Positions 51,241 through 62,640 of a DNA stretch of 64,000 nucleotides are shown here, piece by piece. The notes below the pieces were generated by a model. The model was not told the origin of the DNA. It searched no databases and saw only the letters and a list, made by a program, of their open reading frames with translations. Within the stretch, counting starts at the first letter, position 1, and each line of letters begins with the position of its first letter. This DNA is from Letharia columbiana (taxonomy: Eukaryota > Ascomycota > Lecanoromycetes > Lecanorales > Parmeliaceae), in assembly GCF_014066305.1 (NCBI RefSeq), contig NW_023501063.1, positions 595,001 through 659,000 on the forward strand. Direction: 5' to 3'. A program made the position numbers and the translations under genes.

Positions 51241-52592
51241 TAGCGATATTTTAAACTCTAATCTAGCTTAATATCGAGCTACTACTCTTTAAGATTTATA
51301 GTTTAATTTTAATTATAAATAAAAAAAAATATAGGCCTCGAAAAGAAGAATTATATCATTAAGTAATATATTCTAATAAATGATTTTTTAAATTACGTAA
51401 GCTAATTTCTTCGAGATCGTTTTTCTACGATACTTAATAACATATATACTATAAGAAGAAATATATATTACTTCGATAGTATCGAGCTTTTTTATAAACT
51501 AATAACTATATTTTTCACTAGACTATAAAGTCTAAAAACTTTTATACTTTATCGAATACTATTTAACTATTTAACTTATAAATAGAAATTTAATCTCTTA
51601 GTCTATTTATACTCTATCTTAATAACTAATAAAGCTCTTATATATATTAAGTAACTAATAGAGCTCTTATACATATATATTATAACTATATTTTATACTT
51701 TTAAAATATAGAAACGACTATATCTATAAGTTAATGGCATCTTATATTTTTATACTTTAAGAAATAATAACTTATATTTTTATATTCTAAGTAGTAATAA
51801 CTTATAAATTTATATTCTATTTTTTTAATAAGAGATATAAAAATATAAGATAGAGTATAAATTTATAAGAATTATATAGTTTAAGATATAAATTTATAAT
51901 TTACTCTTTTATAGTATAATATTATAGATATATTATATCGTAGTATATCTTATTAAGATTTCATATTATATTAGATATGAAATTATATAAATCTTAATAA
52001 CTTATATTATATTAGAGTATAGTATAATAGATTAATATTCTATATTATATTATATCTTTTCGACTAGTAATTAAATTATACTTTTATATTAAAAATTAAA
52101 ATATAATTCGATAATTTATTAAACTTACTATAGTAATCTATTTAAATAGTTTACTTATATATTATAGATATAGATTAAGAAGTTAAATTTAATTTAATAT
52201 TAGTAATAGCTCTTACGAAGATCTTATTTCGATTTAAATAGAGATATCTAGCTATTATAGCATTAGTAACTTAGCTAAAAAGTCTAATTTCGAAGATATT
52301 TACGCTCGATAGTTAGATACCTCTAATTAAATCTAAATAAAGATCGTCGTAGAGCCTTCGTAAAGGCTATTATTAATACTTACTCGACTTTCATCTAATA
52401 TATTTAAGCTAATAGATTATCTATTAAATACGATTAAAGATATTTTCTTTTTTATAATCGAATAACCTAGATCGCGAATTTTCTCCTTTACGATTTTTAT
52501 TATAAATAATAAATTATTAAATTATACTCTAAGTAATTAGAGATATAATTCGATAAGAATTTATAGTTTCGAGGTATAAATTAGTAATTAGC

Positions 52593-53919
52593 TCTATGGA
52601 GGGATCATAACGAATAAATTGCTCGAAGATATTCTTCTCGAAAAGACTCGAATGATTAGACTAACGAGAAGATACTAACTTCTAAATACTTTAAATGATC
52701 GAGAAATATGGGTAACAGTCTCAATGGCGAGTGAATGAAGGGCCATACTACCCGAAAAGTCTTGCAATGAAAAAAGTCAAGAACAAACCTTTTGGTATCT
52801 GTAGGGGTCGAGGGAGACATTTGAGATAAGTGATCTCCTAGTGCTCCTATGTATACACAGCCGATGGGCGTTCTCTCTGACCGAGGACAACCGTACCAGT
52901 CAAGTCAGGTTGGGTTGTCGTCCCTTTTTCAGAGGAAGAACATACTTTTTTTGGTTTAGGTACTCCTTGCCCAGCAGGCATTGACATGTATGACTACTGC
53001 TCGCCTCGATGGCGTCAGACCGCATCAAAAACAAGTATCAAGTCAATCGCTGGATAAAGTAGGTAGTTCTCATCATTATCAGATTAACTCTTTTAGGCCT
53101 AGCGTAGCAACTCCAGAACAAAGATTATTCAGGCGATATCACAAAAAAATCAATCTAGGGCAGTGGATATTGATAACTTAGATTGGCATTAGTTGGGACG
53201 CCATTCGTTCCACCCATCTTGCTCGATGTTCAAAATCTTCACTTTGCTGGCCATGGCTAAGTGGCTTTGCGACGACAACGCCACGAATGGCGGGAGGCGT
53301 ACCCTGGTGGAAGGCTGTCGTAATCACAGTTGGGCAATCGTTGAGAGTCCCTTTGGTCTTGTCCGCCATGGGTGCTTAAGCAAACGGCAACAAAAGGTTC
53401 CATTCTCTTTGCAAATGGCGTTTCTGTATGCCAACAGCTACCCATCTCCGCTTGACTAGTTCTGGCTATCACAAGGTAGAATTCACGCGCCCGGATGATA
53501 TCCTGGGAGTTCAGCATGCCTATCTACTCTACTTGTTCGCAATAGCTGTTATTGACAACAGCATGGAAGGTTCGTCACTCCTTCTTTTAAACTGTCCAGA
53601 TCTGGATCTTCTGGGCTCAGACCTTTATCGGCGCAACATGCCACTTTGAGGACCTCCAGAGACTCACGTTCTCCACCCGTGCTCTCCGCCTAGCAATTAG
53701 TGTCTGCCATCTTAGTCGTTCAAGAGAAAGCCTACAGCATAAAAACTCGCCATGGCTACATTTGTGACACATCAAATGTTTAATTGAGAACGCCCTGTCA
53801 AAGCAACGGCTTCGATCGCAGATGACAAAATTATATAGAGGACGTCTTATCCTACAGATTATCCTACATTTTAGAACGCCCGCAACGCTAAGGCGTCACT
53901 TACATTTGCCTTCGCAGTC
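52593..53919. other. Unique DNA right of the RIPed block, no gene called
   Basis: Composition returns to normal at about 52,690. A 63-codon minus frame at 53178-53369 and overlapping frames up to 53,517 have no supported splicing or family, so none is called. The last 200 bp are the likely promoter of the next gene. Confidence 0.45.
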
Positions 53920-54918
53920 ATGAGTATCTTTGCCATCGTCGTTTTCTTTGCTGCTATAGCTAGCCCCGCTCTGGCACAGTCGAGTTCTAGCTTTACTTCC
54001 AGTGTTTTCTCTTCCAGCGCTGCGTCAAGCACTTCCGGAGCTTCTTCGATTGGATTTTCCAGCCCATCTGGAAGCAGCCTTTCCTCTTCTACAGCATCGT
54101 CCTTCCTTGCATCAATAATAGCATCAAAGAGCAGTTACGGTAAGTTTCTAGGTCTTTGAGGTACAAGATCGTTCTTGCTTACTCTGCACCCCTTATTAGT
54201 AGCGAAATCCTCCCCAACCAGCACTAGCGCGGTCGTAGCATTCGCCTCATCTCTCACAATTTCTTCTTTGGCTCCCGCTATCTCCGCCTCGGCTTCCATG
54301 ACCTCGGTCTCATCCAGTGCGAACACCGTCACCACAGTCTCGAGCTCCCTGGTACCTACTAGCTCGAGTCCCAGCGCTGCAAAAAGCACCACCCAGGCAA
54401 CAACAGCTAAAACGCAGGTATTGGTTGCCGCGTCATCCGCCTCATCTTTCTGCAAGTTCCCTCCATCCAGCTCGACTAAGTCTACCACTACTAAGACCTT
54501 TGCCAACCCTTCAGCCTCCACCAATTCCAACACTTCGAACCCTAGCGCGGTCGAGCACACGTCTAATCCAACAACAACTAACATGAAGAAAACCACTACT
54601 CCAACATCCAGCAAGAAAAACACGTTACAGACCACCAAAACGAAAAAAACCTCTACCAAGCCTACCACCACACCCCATAAGACTACGCTTTTCAAGACTA
54701 CAGCAAAAGCAAAGCAGACCACGGCTCCTTCCCCACAACATACTTCTTCTACAGCGAAAGCTTCCGCCAAGACCTGCGCCAACCTAAGAGCAAAGTATAA
54801 AAGTATCGAGAAAGAGATCGCATCTCTCACAAAACAGAAGATTTCGATTCCCGCGTTTTTGGCCGGATATCAAACTGCTGCTGAAGCGGCGTTGACGGCG
54901 GCGGGATGTTCCACGTAA
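53920..54918 (+). CDS. Secreted Ser/Thr-rich mucin-like protein, 312 aa
   Basis: Exons 53920-54139 and 54200-54918 with a 60-nt intron (GTAAGT donor), phases consistent. A clear signal peptide (MSIFAIVVFFAAIASPALA) precedes a very long Ser/Thr/Ala-rich region that turns Lys/Thr-rich in its second half, as in heavily O-glycosylated wall or secreted proteins. The last about 50 residues are different and probably folded: CANLRAKYKSIEKEIASL is a predicted helix or short coiled coil, and the protein ends in AAGCST, so two cysteines may pair. No GPI signal is evident. Function unknown; a surface, adhesion or effector-like role is only a guess from composition and location beside the transposon block. 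Confidence 0.85.
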
Positions 54919-55959
54919 ATCGGGTCTTTAATCTGTTAGTCTAGGTTATATAAGATAATGTTCAATGTCAAATGTGCGCCAGGAAAGCATGTGCTCTATC
55001 CATGGACTTTTTCTTACCCCTGCGGCAGAAGAGCCCAAGCTGAGAACTTCATGGCACGACCTGACTGAACGGTACAGGCAAGGTCAACCCTAACTCATGT
55101 ATTTTTCAACTTACATCTCGTAGCCTACTAGAGATTATGAGCACGCATACGAAGAAGCATGTTGGAATTCCTCTGCCATACTAGCCGATGCAATGTACTG
55201 AAGCAGACTCGTGCTCACTGAGTCTCTGTAGGGTGCAACTCAGTTCCCTGTGGCAGTAGGGGCCAAGCGAGATGTTTTCGGGGCGCAACGGCTCAACGCA
55301 ACGCAATCACCATCTTCAGAATAATAGTGGTAGATCATCCATTAACCTAATCCTAATCCTACATGGTGCTCTGTAAATTCTGAATGCCTCTTACCAGTAC
55401 ATGAATATGAGATCTCCCAATTATCCTAAGTCCTCAGAAACTTTCATTGAGAGGTTAGACGCCTGAGTCGAGTACTCTTGTTTCAATTTAAGGGTCCCGA
55501 CTACAAGAGACACCACCTTCGAGGTGACAGGCCGTCTTTATATTGCGCTTTATATTTGCGCCTAGAAGACGTTCCAGGATGTATCCCCTTCACTATCTGT
55601 CTCTTAATGTACCGGCATACCCTCGTAGACCTCTCTCTCGTCCTCTCAGGTGTCACAAACAAAAGTTCCTGCTTAATAGGGGTCGTGAAAAAATATCGAT
55701 GTCCTCCCACCTCAACAATACGCAACGCTACGGAGCCAGACATCACGCCCTAAGCATTGACGCTAGTGTCACCGTTGGGCCTTGGCGGGTAGGTTTCCGT
55801 GGCCAGTCCCGATGGCATAGTTCAAGAGGCCGAATACAAGCTCTATACAGCTTGCGCCTATTCCGCTATGTATTTCGGAACCGTGACAGCCGGACTTAAT
55901 GCAGCTGCCTAGGTGACTGGTTCCGATCTGGCTTGCTTGCTATGTATCAGGCTACGGGC
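54919..55959. other. Intergenic, no gene seen
   Basis: About 1 kb of ordinary composition. Overlapping frames of 81-118 codons on both strands near 55,478-55,899 shadow one another and have no recognisable product. Confidence 0.45.
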
Positions 55960-56240
55960 AACCACGACCGAATCATACCCTACACCAATCACACCCAAAT
56001 ATGGGGTATGATTCGGTAATTTGCCATTGCTTGGGGTATGATTTGGTAAGTTGTTAAGTGGCCTCAAACTACGAAGGAGATAATCCGCGATCTGGCTTAT
56101 TCGATCATAAAATAAGGAGTTTCTCCGACCGCATTTGATGAGAATTCTATCAGCTTAAAAACATCAGACGAAAGCCGAGTGGGCAATTTCAGCCCGGGTA
56201 TCCGCACTTCACGCTTAGACACCCCTATTCGGGTCCCGTA
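55960..56240. repeat. Un-RIPed partial copy of the foldback family
   Basis: Contains GGGGTATGATTCGGTAATTT, GGGGTATGATTTGGTAAG and downstream sequence (for example GAGATAATCCGCGATCTGG and GACGAAAGCCGAGTGGG) that aligns through 62,850-63,010. There the same positions read as RIPed forms (GAAGATAATTCGCGATCTAG, GATAAAAGTCGAGTAA). It therefore shows the pre-mutation sequence of the family. Confidence 0.85.
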
Positions 56241-56836
56241 GGCCCCGTAGGGCCCCGTGGGTCCCCGAAGGAATAATCTACTACGCTGCGCAACGGGGTG
56301 TAGCTTCGAGGTCAAACCCCGCCCCGACCCGGCCTCGAAACCCGCCCGTTCGCAGCGTAATACCACCTTATCAATAATAGTCGACGATAAGTCTACCGCT
56401 TCTCAAAAAATAGTTTATTTTAGATGACTTAGTTATTTATATGGAGCTATCTTACCTTATTAAACCCTCTCTATGGTATTTTTTCAATCTACCCCATAGA
56501 TTACCATTACCCCTATTTGGGTAATTTGTGTGGGGTTGGTTGTATTGGGTTGTTTAGATCCTACTTTGATTTTCATCAGGCTACTGCTGTAATCACTTAT
56601 CGGAAGAGATCTCGCATGGTGTATCAAGCTTACGAACGTTTGTTTGCTAAACGACCGTCTAGTTTTCGTCGATAAACCAGTCAAAGAACATCATCACTCT
56701 CCCCTTTTCTAATATCTTCAGCATTGCGAAGTCTATCTCCTTCTACAGCGGCTGTCATTATTTGAAGAAGAGTACCACAGGTCCTCAGACTTTGGGACCT
56801 CTGTTCTCTCGAAAATCAAAGTTCTTTTGATAGACG

Positions 56837-57395
56837 ATGGCTTCTGATCGATTTCATGGCATAGACGGTAAAACCCAGACTGAATTACTTACAATTGAGA
56901 GCTGCATTTCCCGTACATTCAAGAACCCTGTGCTTCTATTGGAGGCGCTCCAATTCCCCAGATCGATTGTGGGATGGCATGGCTCTGATGACAACACGGG
57001 TTTACAAGTGGTCGGTAGCAACGCTATCAGCCTTGCACGTGCCGCTGTCGAGTACAACTACACCGGTCTAGCTAATTCTCGTGGTATATACTACTCAAGC
57101 TATATGACATCACAAAATCACTGACGTCATACAAGTATCGAACGAAACCCATAACACCATGTGGCTGGAAGACAGCGTGTCTGTGTGTGGGAGGAAAATA
57201 GGATGGTTGGACATGATCGAAAGAAGCGGTTACGGAGGTGACCAAAATGAAGCTACCGCCATTCTTCGGCTCACTATCAAAGCGCTTATGGGAGCTGTGT
57301 ACATAGATGGTGGCATGGAAGCTGTTGTTGTAGTTCTGGATGAGTATGATGACCATCTGATCAGGGCTAGTTTGGGCCGTGAAGGTGGAGGATGA
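56837..57395 (+). CDS. RNase III-domain-like pseudoenzyme, 168 aa
   Basis: Exons 56837-57083 and 57136-57395, 52-nt intron (GTATAT donor, CTGAC branch), phases consistent. The order of elements is that of a single RNase III domain: an early helix with FKNPVLLLEALQF, the signature region (TGLQVVGSNAISLA, residues 54-67), and the final helix with TIKALMGAVYIDGGM (residues 129-143). In active enzymes the signature reads LEFLGDA.L and the second motif D..EALIGA. Here the corresponding acidic residues are Gln57, Ser61, Leu128 and Lys131, so the metal-binding carboxylates are gone. No double-stranded RNA-binding domain follows. It is probably a catalytically dead relative, perhaps a structural or RNA-binding protein. 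The domain call rests on motif order, not a search. Confidence 0.72.
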
Positions 57396-58001
57396 AAATG
57401 CTCAGGTGCTGATGGCTACTCCTCAATCATTGCCCGAAGCACGATGATAGGACTTCATAGTAATAACCACTTATCGCGAGCTTTCATTACCAAACAAAGG
57501 TCGCGACAAGAGACAGACGTCCCAGCTTGGACAACAGGACAGCCAGAGTTACCGAGTATCGTCGCAAAGTGGCTTTGGTTGTAACCGTGTCGCCTTTCTT
57601 TGTGCTTCTGATCCCGATCGCGCTCGCGAAGCCAAAGTGTCCGATCCGAGCTCTTTCAAATTAACAACAATACTAAGCAACAATATCAAGCAACAACAAA
57701 GGCGTAGCCTTTTATGGTTAGACCAACGTGCAATGGGAAAGGCACAGGCATGTGGCTCCAGATTGAATCACTGCCTTCTTCTTTGCTGCTGAAGAAAGAA
57801 AACATGAGCCTGACCAAGGCTCAAAGAACTGGTTAGGATACGTCGTTCAGTCCATAAATTGATGCATTCTCTCTCCTACTGATCTGCCAGAAACTCACAT
57901 TCGATTCCATACCACTCATTCATTTAAGCTGGCCTTCCTTGTGCAATTATTTCTACTTCTCGCCTCTACTTCTCACTAACCTTACGGGAACCACCGACAT
58001 C
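57396..58001. other. Intergenic, no gene seen
   Basis: Gap of about 600 bp, probably the promoter and leader of the LysM gene. Confidence 0.5.
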
Positions 58002-58877
58002 ATGCGTAGCTCATCAGGAATGAGTACCATTTTTCAAACATACATATTCTTCGCCCTTTCAATCACATCCGAGGTTCAAGGGTTTAGGAACGACCAGGCC
58101 GCAATCACCCCGCCTCCAGCCGTAGCTACCCTAGTGGCTAGAGATCAGGTTGTCCTTGGAGCATGTGGACCATTTGACCATTGGATTACAGTGGCCGCCG
58201 GTGCTAGCTGCGAGAGCGTAGCATCAGACAACGAAATTACCATGGACGAATTCCTATTAATGAACCCGAATATCTCTCCAAGCTGTGACAACCTGATCGC
58301 AGGTAATCAGTACTGCATTGGTACGGGTCCTGCCTCGCCACCTTCCTCAACGATACCTTCATCCACGTCTGTAAGTCTTCGTTTTCAATGATCACGATAA
58401 GTGCCTTCGGTATCTGTGTCTCCAAACCAAGCAATAGGCTAACAACATACTTCTTATGCACAGACACCTCCTCCTCCGCCAAGCACTAGCGCTGGCCCTA
58501 CTCCTACTCCCACTACCACTCCACCTTCTTCACCAATTGTAAGTGTTCTCTCTCTCTATTGCAAGTCCAGAACAACTTTCAGATGCAGTGATATGCGGTT
58601 TTTGTTTCATGCGAACAACATGCTGACAGAGAATTTTTCACCCCAGGTCTGGAACCATGTCTGCACCACCACCCCATCAACCTGCTTCAGTGGAGCTACC
58701 GGTACCGACAAAGTTGCTTATGCAACGGGTTGTTGTAATGGCTGTGGCCCGGGGGGTACTTGCATACTTGATGGCCCTGCTAATGGCCCAATGGCGTGGG
58801 AGTGCGAATGTGGAGGGTCCATGCGCAATCGGCGAGATTTCAACGGCTTGGTTGCGAATAACACCTGGGTAGGGTAG
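58002..58877 (+). CDS. Secreted LysM-domain protein, 224 aa (effector-like)
   Basis: Exons 58002-58370, 58464-58538 and 58647-58877; introns 93 and 108 nt with GTAAGT donors, all phase 0. The ATG at 58002 gives a signal peptide (TYIFFALSITSEVQG). One LysM domain follows at about residues 48-105, with GPFDHWITVAAGASCESVA, ITMDEFLLMNPNIS, CDNLIAGNQYCIG, the usual YTV.DTC..IA / WNP / L..GQ.YC.. pattern with paired cysteines. Exon 2 encodes only a Pro/Thr linker. Exon 3 encodes a Cys-rich module (nine cysteines, GCCNGCGPGGTC, WECECGG) that I do not recognise. LysM domains bind chitin, and fungal secreted LysM proteins often shield hyphae or dampen host detection. That role is inferred from architecture. 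Confidence 0.9.
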
Positions 58878-59198
58878 AAGTTTCAGCGTTGGTGAGATGG
58901 AAGCAGGGTATCTTTGCGTAGATGAAATTTGTCCTGAGTGCGAGTCTTATACTTCTTGTGACTGTTGGTAGTCTTTCGTCATGGTCAAATTGTAGACCAT
59001 CACGCCTCTTTCCCGCACAGAACACATTCCATTGCCTGCGTGCTAATGTGTAAAGTCTGTCCCATCTAGCATCTGGGATTCCACCGTCTCAATGCATTTT
59101 AGATCTTCGTATAAAAAATTCTACATCTACCCTTTTCGTACAAGAGATCAGGAACCGTTGCAGTAGCCGTGATTTCATCAGCTCGTATGAGATATCTA

Positions 59199-59801
59199 TC
59201 ACGCGGACTCAACGCCTCCGTCAACCAGTCCCCCACTGGTGACCACCGTCTGATTCGACACCTTGAATTCCAGTGAAGACTGAGGCCTTCCAACAGCCAC
59301 ATAGAATGTCTCCTCCTCCGCAATTCCATGGACGCCACCCCATTCCAGTAGCGGGTATCTCCCAGAAGGATCTGGTTTACCGACACAGTTATCCATAATC
59401 AATTTCGCAATTCGTGCAACATCAGCAAATCTAAACACAGCCGTGTCGCGATCGTTTTCGCAGTTGACCACAATTCTGCATTCCGACTCATGGCTCAGCT
59501 GCCAGCCCACCGGGACCTCTTTGGCCATTGCTCTGGGATTCTTGCTGAAGCGAAAGCGTGTTGTGAAGTCTGGTGTGCGGACAAGGACTGCGAGGGCATC
59601 TTGGCACCCTTTCAGATTGGTCGGACGAATTCCGGGGGTGTCTTGGCCATCTGGAATGTAGCAGTGGGGTACGATAACATTCGTAGTCGAGTTGAAAATC
59701 ACTGGCACATTTTGATCATTCGGAGCCGTGGGAGATGCATTGAAAGGAGGCGGGAGTAGGAGCAAGAGAGACATGATGACGGGGCGAAGTGGAAAGCACA
59801 T
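59199..59801 (-). CDS. Small secreted protein, 200 aa
   Basis: Single exon. Start taken at the first ATG (59801); an ATG at 59774 would also leave a signal peptide (MSLLLLLPPPFNASP). The mature part has CYIPDGQ, CQDALAVL, the FRFSKNPRA stretch, VPVGWQLSHESECRIVVNC, an ADVARIAKLIMDNCV helix and PLLEWGGVHGI. This pattern (a C..AL helix, a short strand after an aromatic, C.V.V, then a helix ending in C, then a Gly-rich tail) recurs in unnamed fungal secreted proteins of about 200 aa, but I cannot name a function. It follows the LysM gene tail to tail, with about 320 bp between stops. Confidence 0.8.
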   Translation of the reverse strand: MCFPLRPVIMSLLLLLPPPFNASPTAPNDQNVPVIFNSTTNVIVPHCYIPDGQDTPGIRPTNLKGCQDALAVLVRTPDFTTRFRFSKNPRAMAKEVPVGWQLSHESECRIVVNCENDRDTAVFRFADVARIAKLIMDNCVGKPDPSGRYPLLEWGGVHGIAEEETFYVAVGRPQSSLEFKVSNQTVVTSGGLVDGGVESA

Positions 59802-60609
59802 TGAAGTCACACTTTTCAGAGCTCCTGTCGTTATTGTAAGTCAGAATTCTGACTGCAGATGCCAGTCTTCAGGTAAGGTGCTTTGAGTTGAGATTTAATG
59901 CGAAATAGTTGAACTCATTCAGCATACCCGTGCTAGTCGCGTACTCGGACCGCGCATAAGGCGCGTTTTCTCTGCGACTTGCGTTCACTACTAGTAGATA
60001 GCAAATGAGGATTCGTCGCTTCTCGCATCAAGAAGTGGAGTCATCTTGCTAGCTGCTGTCACGGATGACCGGACCCTATCCCGTTCAGAGTCCCCAACCT
60101 CAGAAGGTGCAAAGTACCAAAATCGCCGACCCGATACCCCAAAATTCGCGCCTATATAACCCAGCCTAATCTACCCAGGTGAGTCGCGATTTTGATCAGC
60201 TTTGCAGCTCTAAAGCTTATAGGGAATAAGCTCGCAACCTCCAAGCAGTCCTCCAAGAAAAGTGGCTTGATAGTTCAATGGTGAGACCCTGCGCCGTAGG
60301 TCGTTGCTCATACTATGGCGGTCCGACTTCTAGTCCCAAGTAAAGCACGTAATTGGGTTGTTGCAGCGCGTTAAGAAAGCTATCAATCAGGCGTGAAGTA
60401 CCGACGGGCAGGCCGGAGAATTAGGGCGCCCTGTCACGTACGGCGAGTGCTGAGCAACCTGGAGTTGAGCTGTTGTGGGATACAAAAGAGCCCTTTTTTA
60501 GACAACAGGGCTTCATTTGCGCTGAGCATTATCAGTAACAGGTTCTTGCATCGAACTGCTGGAACAGACGGCAAAATTCTCTGACTCTACGGCGGCAGAC
60601 GTACGGCCA
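59802..60609. other. Intergenic, no gene seen
   Basis: About 800 bp. A stretch at 60,270-60,350 vaguely resembles a tRNA D-arm but does not fold (see rejected items). Confidence 0.5.
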
Positions 60610-61641
60610 TTAAATCCGCTCTTTGACGGAGCTTCCAGCACTCACACAGTGTTTCGCGGAGTTCGAGATGACCAGTGAATGTTGCCTATGAGGACTGCGA
60701 TTCCTGACACCATTGCGTTCGTTCTTTGGACTGAATAAGGCAGCGACGCTAGGAAGACAGGACACAATAACCGCAACGGCTGACTCGAGGTTCGTCCAAA
60801 GCGCGGTAGAGCCTTCAATTCGGCCCTTCGTGTCCGTCTCGACGGCGCGTAGAATGTCAAACGCAATTGTGACGAAGGCGCAGCAGAAGACACCAGCCAG
60901 GCCGAGTTTTACTGACGTGCGCATCTGGAGACTTTTGAGCATTGCTAGTGGTAATGCCATGACTATAACACACTTAGCATTGAAACGCTAACAATGTATT
61001 CTAGGGCCAGAGCACTTACTAGCCAGGTCTGAGAAGACGTTCACTGCGCAGCCATAGATGACGAAGACCTGCTGTCGATGTATCATTGAGGGGGTATCGC
61101 AACTCTCTTACTATTGTCAGTAACGCTGTTGGTATTGTGAGTGACGTAATAATAGGTAGCACGTACCAATATGTCCTAGGGCTGATGGACTACCGCATTC
61201 AGTGAGGGAGCTGGCAACCAAAATCCAAAAGGTAAGGAAGACTATTCCAAGAACAATCCACCATGCTTGAACAAACCTCTCAGAAACCTGGAAGATACGG
61301 TGGTAGAGCAGTAAAAAGGACATCTTGACGGCATAGAGGCAACACCACGAGACTAGAATACCAGCAACGTCAAGACGGACGAAAAGCAAGTGTTCTGCTT
61401 CGTAGCGGCCATCGTCTCCTGCTTCAAAACTTGCGATTTGATATATAATTGAGGCCCCCCCAGAAACAATCGAGATTTGCGCGACCAGGAGCAAAAGTCC
61501 TAGCAGATGCGCTGCATCGTCCCAGGAGAGGCTTCTGATAATCTTGCACCGGACCCAGAACCGGCCTGCCGTAAGCACAATGGCAAGACCGGTGAAACCC
61601 CACGAGACTGCCGTTAGAACACTGAAGGAGATTGCTGACAT
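60610..61641 (-). CDS. Rhodopsin-domain (SAT4/PTH11-like) integral membrane protein, 304 aa
   Basis: Exons 61641-61167, 61106-61020 and 60962-60610, introns 60 and 57 nt, phases consistent. It belongs to the large fungal family of seven-helix proteins sometimes called rhodopsin-domain or SAT4. Helices visible include FSVLTAVSWGFTGLAIVLTA, AAHLLGLLLLVAQISIV, VAGILVSWCCLYAVKMSFLL, WWIVLGIVFLTFWILVASS and VKLGLAGVFCCAFVTIAF. Typical family marks are the RFWVRC after helix 1, SWDDAAHLLG in the loop before helix 2, paired cysteines in the extracellular loop (ECGSPSALGHIESC) and N..SDLAIMALPLAML before the sixth helix. There is no CFEM domain. The ATG at 61641 is preferred because upstream codons in frame lack a closer ATG. 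Some relatives act as receptors; the function here is unknown. Confidence 0.87.
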
Positions 61642-62640
61642 TCTGATAGAGTAACCACAAGTCCTTGGAAGCCGTGAGCTGGATCGAGACACAACAATCC
61701 CAAAGCTGCAAGAGGAACTCTGAAGAAACACAGATACTCCCGCGCTTGGGGTATTTCAGCAACGAAGTGAAGCAGAAACCAGGTCTTGGACTCTAAGATA
61801 AAGCTTGACTCCATTTAAGAGGCTCGCTGCCATAGTAGATTGCAGGGTCACAGCCAAAGTAGTGGGAGAGGCTCAGCCGCGGCTCAGCGCACGTTGTGTC
61901 AGCGCTGGGATTGTCGTTAAGATAGCGATCTGACAAGGGCATGTTGGACGTGGTCGCCTAGTCTCAGCAAATAGCATTTGAGCATGAGCTCAGCCGCAGA
62001 CTGTGGAGTTGAGACTTCTGCAAGATGAATAAGCGGTGTACACAAGGCCGGGAATTCTCCGAGGGTTAACATACTGACTATATCGTGAACGGCGTCTCTG
62101 GAAGCACGACCTAAGAAATAGTGTACTCAGAGGACCTCACAATATGAGACGACGCGAAGTGTGATATTCTTCTTTCCTTCGACGGCGCAATGGCTGAGTG
62201 GAAGAAGTTCTGAGGTGAAATCCTTGTCGGCAGAAGCTAGGTAGTAGGCTAAGCCTAGCTCTGTTAGAGGTGATGTTGATGTTAGGGCTGAGGCTCGTAA
62301 GCGCTAGGACGAGAGGAATCAACAGGAGCAACCTAAGGTATTAATTATTGAGCGCCACAAAAGGTACGTCTCGGTGTGCAGCTGATGAAAAGACCCTCCT
62401 ATAACTATAATCTGATAGTGACCACACCTTTCCAGGATCTGCGTGAGACCTTGATTCTGAGAGACTGTTCGAAGCTTCCATTTCCTTTAGGATATCTTCG
62501 GGACGCAAGACCCCAGCATAACGCAGACCTCTTCACGGTAAGATATTCTAGTGCTAGGGCCAAATGGTTGTCCACAAAGGTCTCAACCTATTATCGCGTG
62601 GCGTTCCTCTACTTTTCTATGTAATTTTGCTCTAAATTCT
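61642..62640. other. Intergenic, no gene seen
   Basis: No supported gene. The 82-codon plus frame at 62376-62624 and short minus frames have no family content. Confidence 0.5.

Larger units (their letters stand above)
45852..52069. mobile_element. hAT-like DNA transposon, RIPed (6.2 kb)
   Basis: Terminal inverted repeats begin TACTAGTCGAAAAGATATAA at the left and are matched in reverse complement at the right end (24 bp perfect, then diverging). The 8-bp duplication ATTAAATT flanks it (45844-45851 and 52070-52077), the size made by hAT transposases. Subterminal inverted repeats pair about 46,530-46,690 with 51,720-51,905. TACTAG could derive from CACTGG by RIP. No transposase could be read through the mutations, so the superfamily rests on target-site size. 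Confidence 0.75.
29701..52592. repeat. RIPed transposon block
   Basis: About 22.9 kb of AT-rich DNA in which CA and TG dinucleotides are nearly missing while CG remains common. That is the pattern left when RIP converts CpA to TpA on both strands. No intact host gene is present. Only 40,651-41,970 keeps normal composition. Individual nested elements are listed separately. The stretches 30,611-32,444, 33,955-34,216 and 45,101-45,786 hold further RIPed repeat that I could not delimit. Confidence 0.95.
45787..52592. mobile_element. Foldback element copy 2, split by a hAT-like insertion
   Basis: The left end (45787-45851) and the remainder (52078-52592) together resemble the 910-bp foldback family, including the terminal stretch with TCGAATTATATCTCGA. 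They are separated by the 6.2-kb element at 45852-52069. The right part is shortened compared with the other copies. Confidence 0.7.

Noticed and set aside
53178..53517. Small overlapping frames on both strands
   Set aside because: No supported introns, no recognisable domain and mutual overlap; I could not tell a gene from chance.
60270..60350. Possible tRNA (TAGTTCAATGGTGAGAC resembles a D-arm)
   Set aside because: No seven-base-pair acceptor stem and no proper anticodon and T arms could be paired around it.
62185..62250. Possible Ser/Leu tRNA (AATGGCTGAGTGG resembles an A box)
   Set aside because: The B-box candidate is too close and the arms do not pair.
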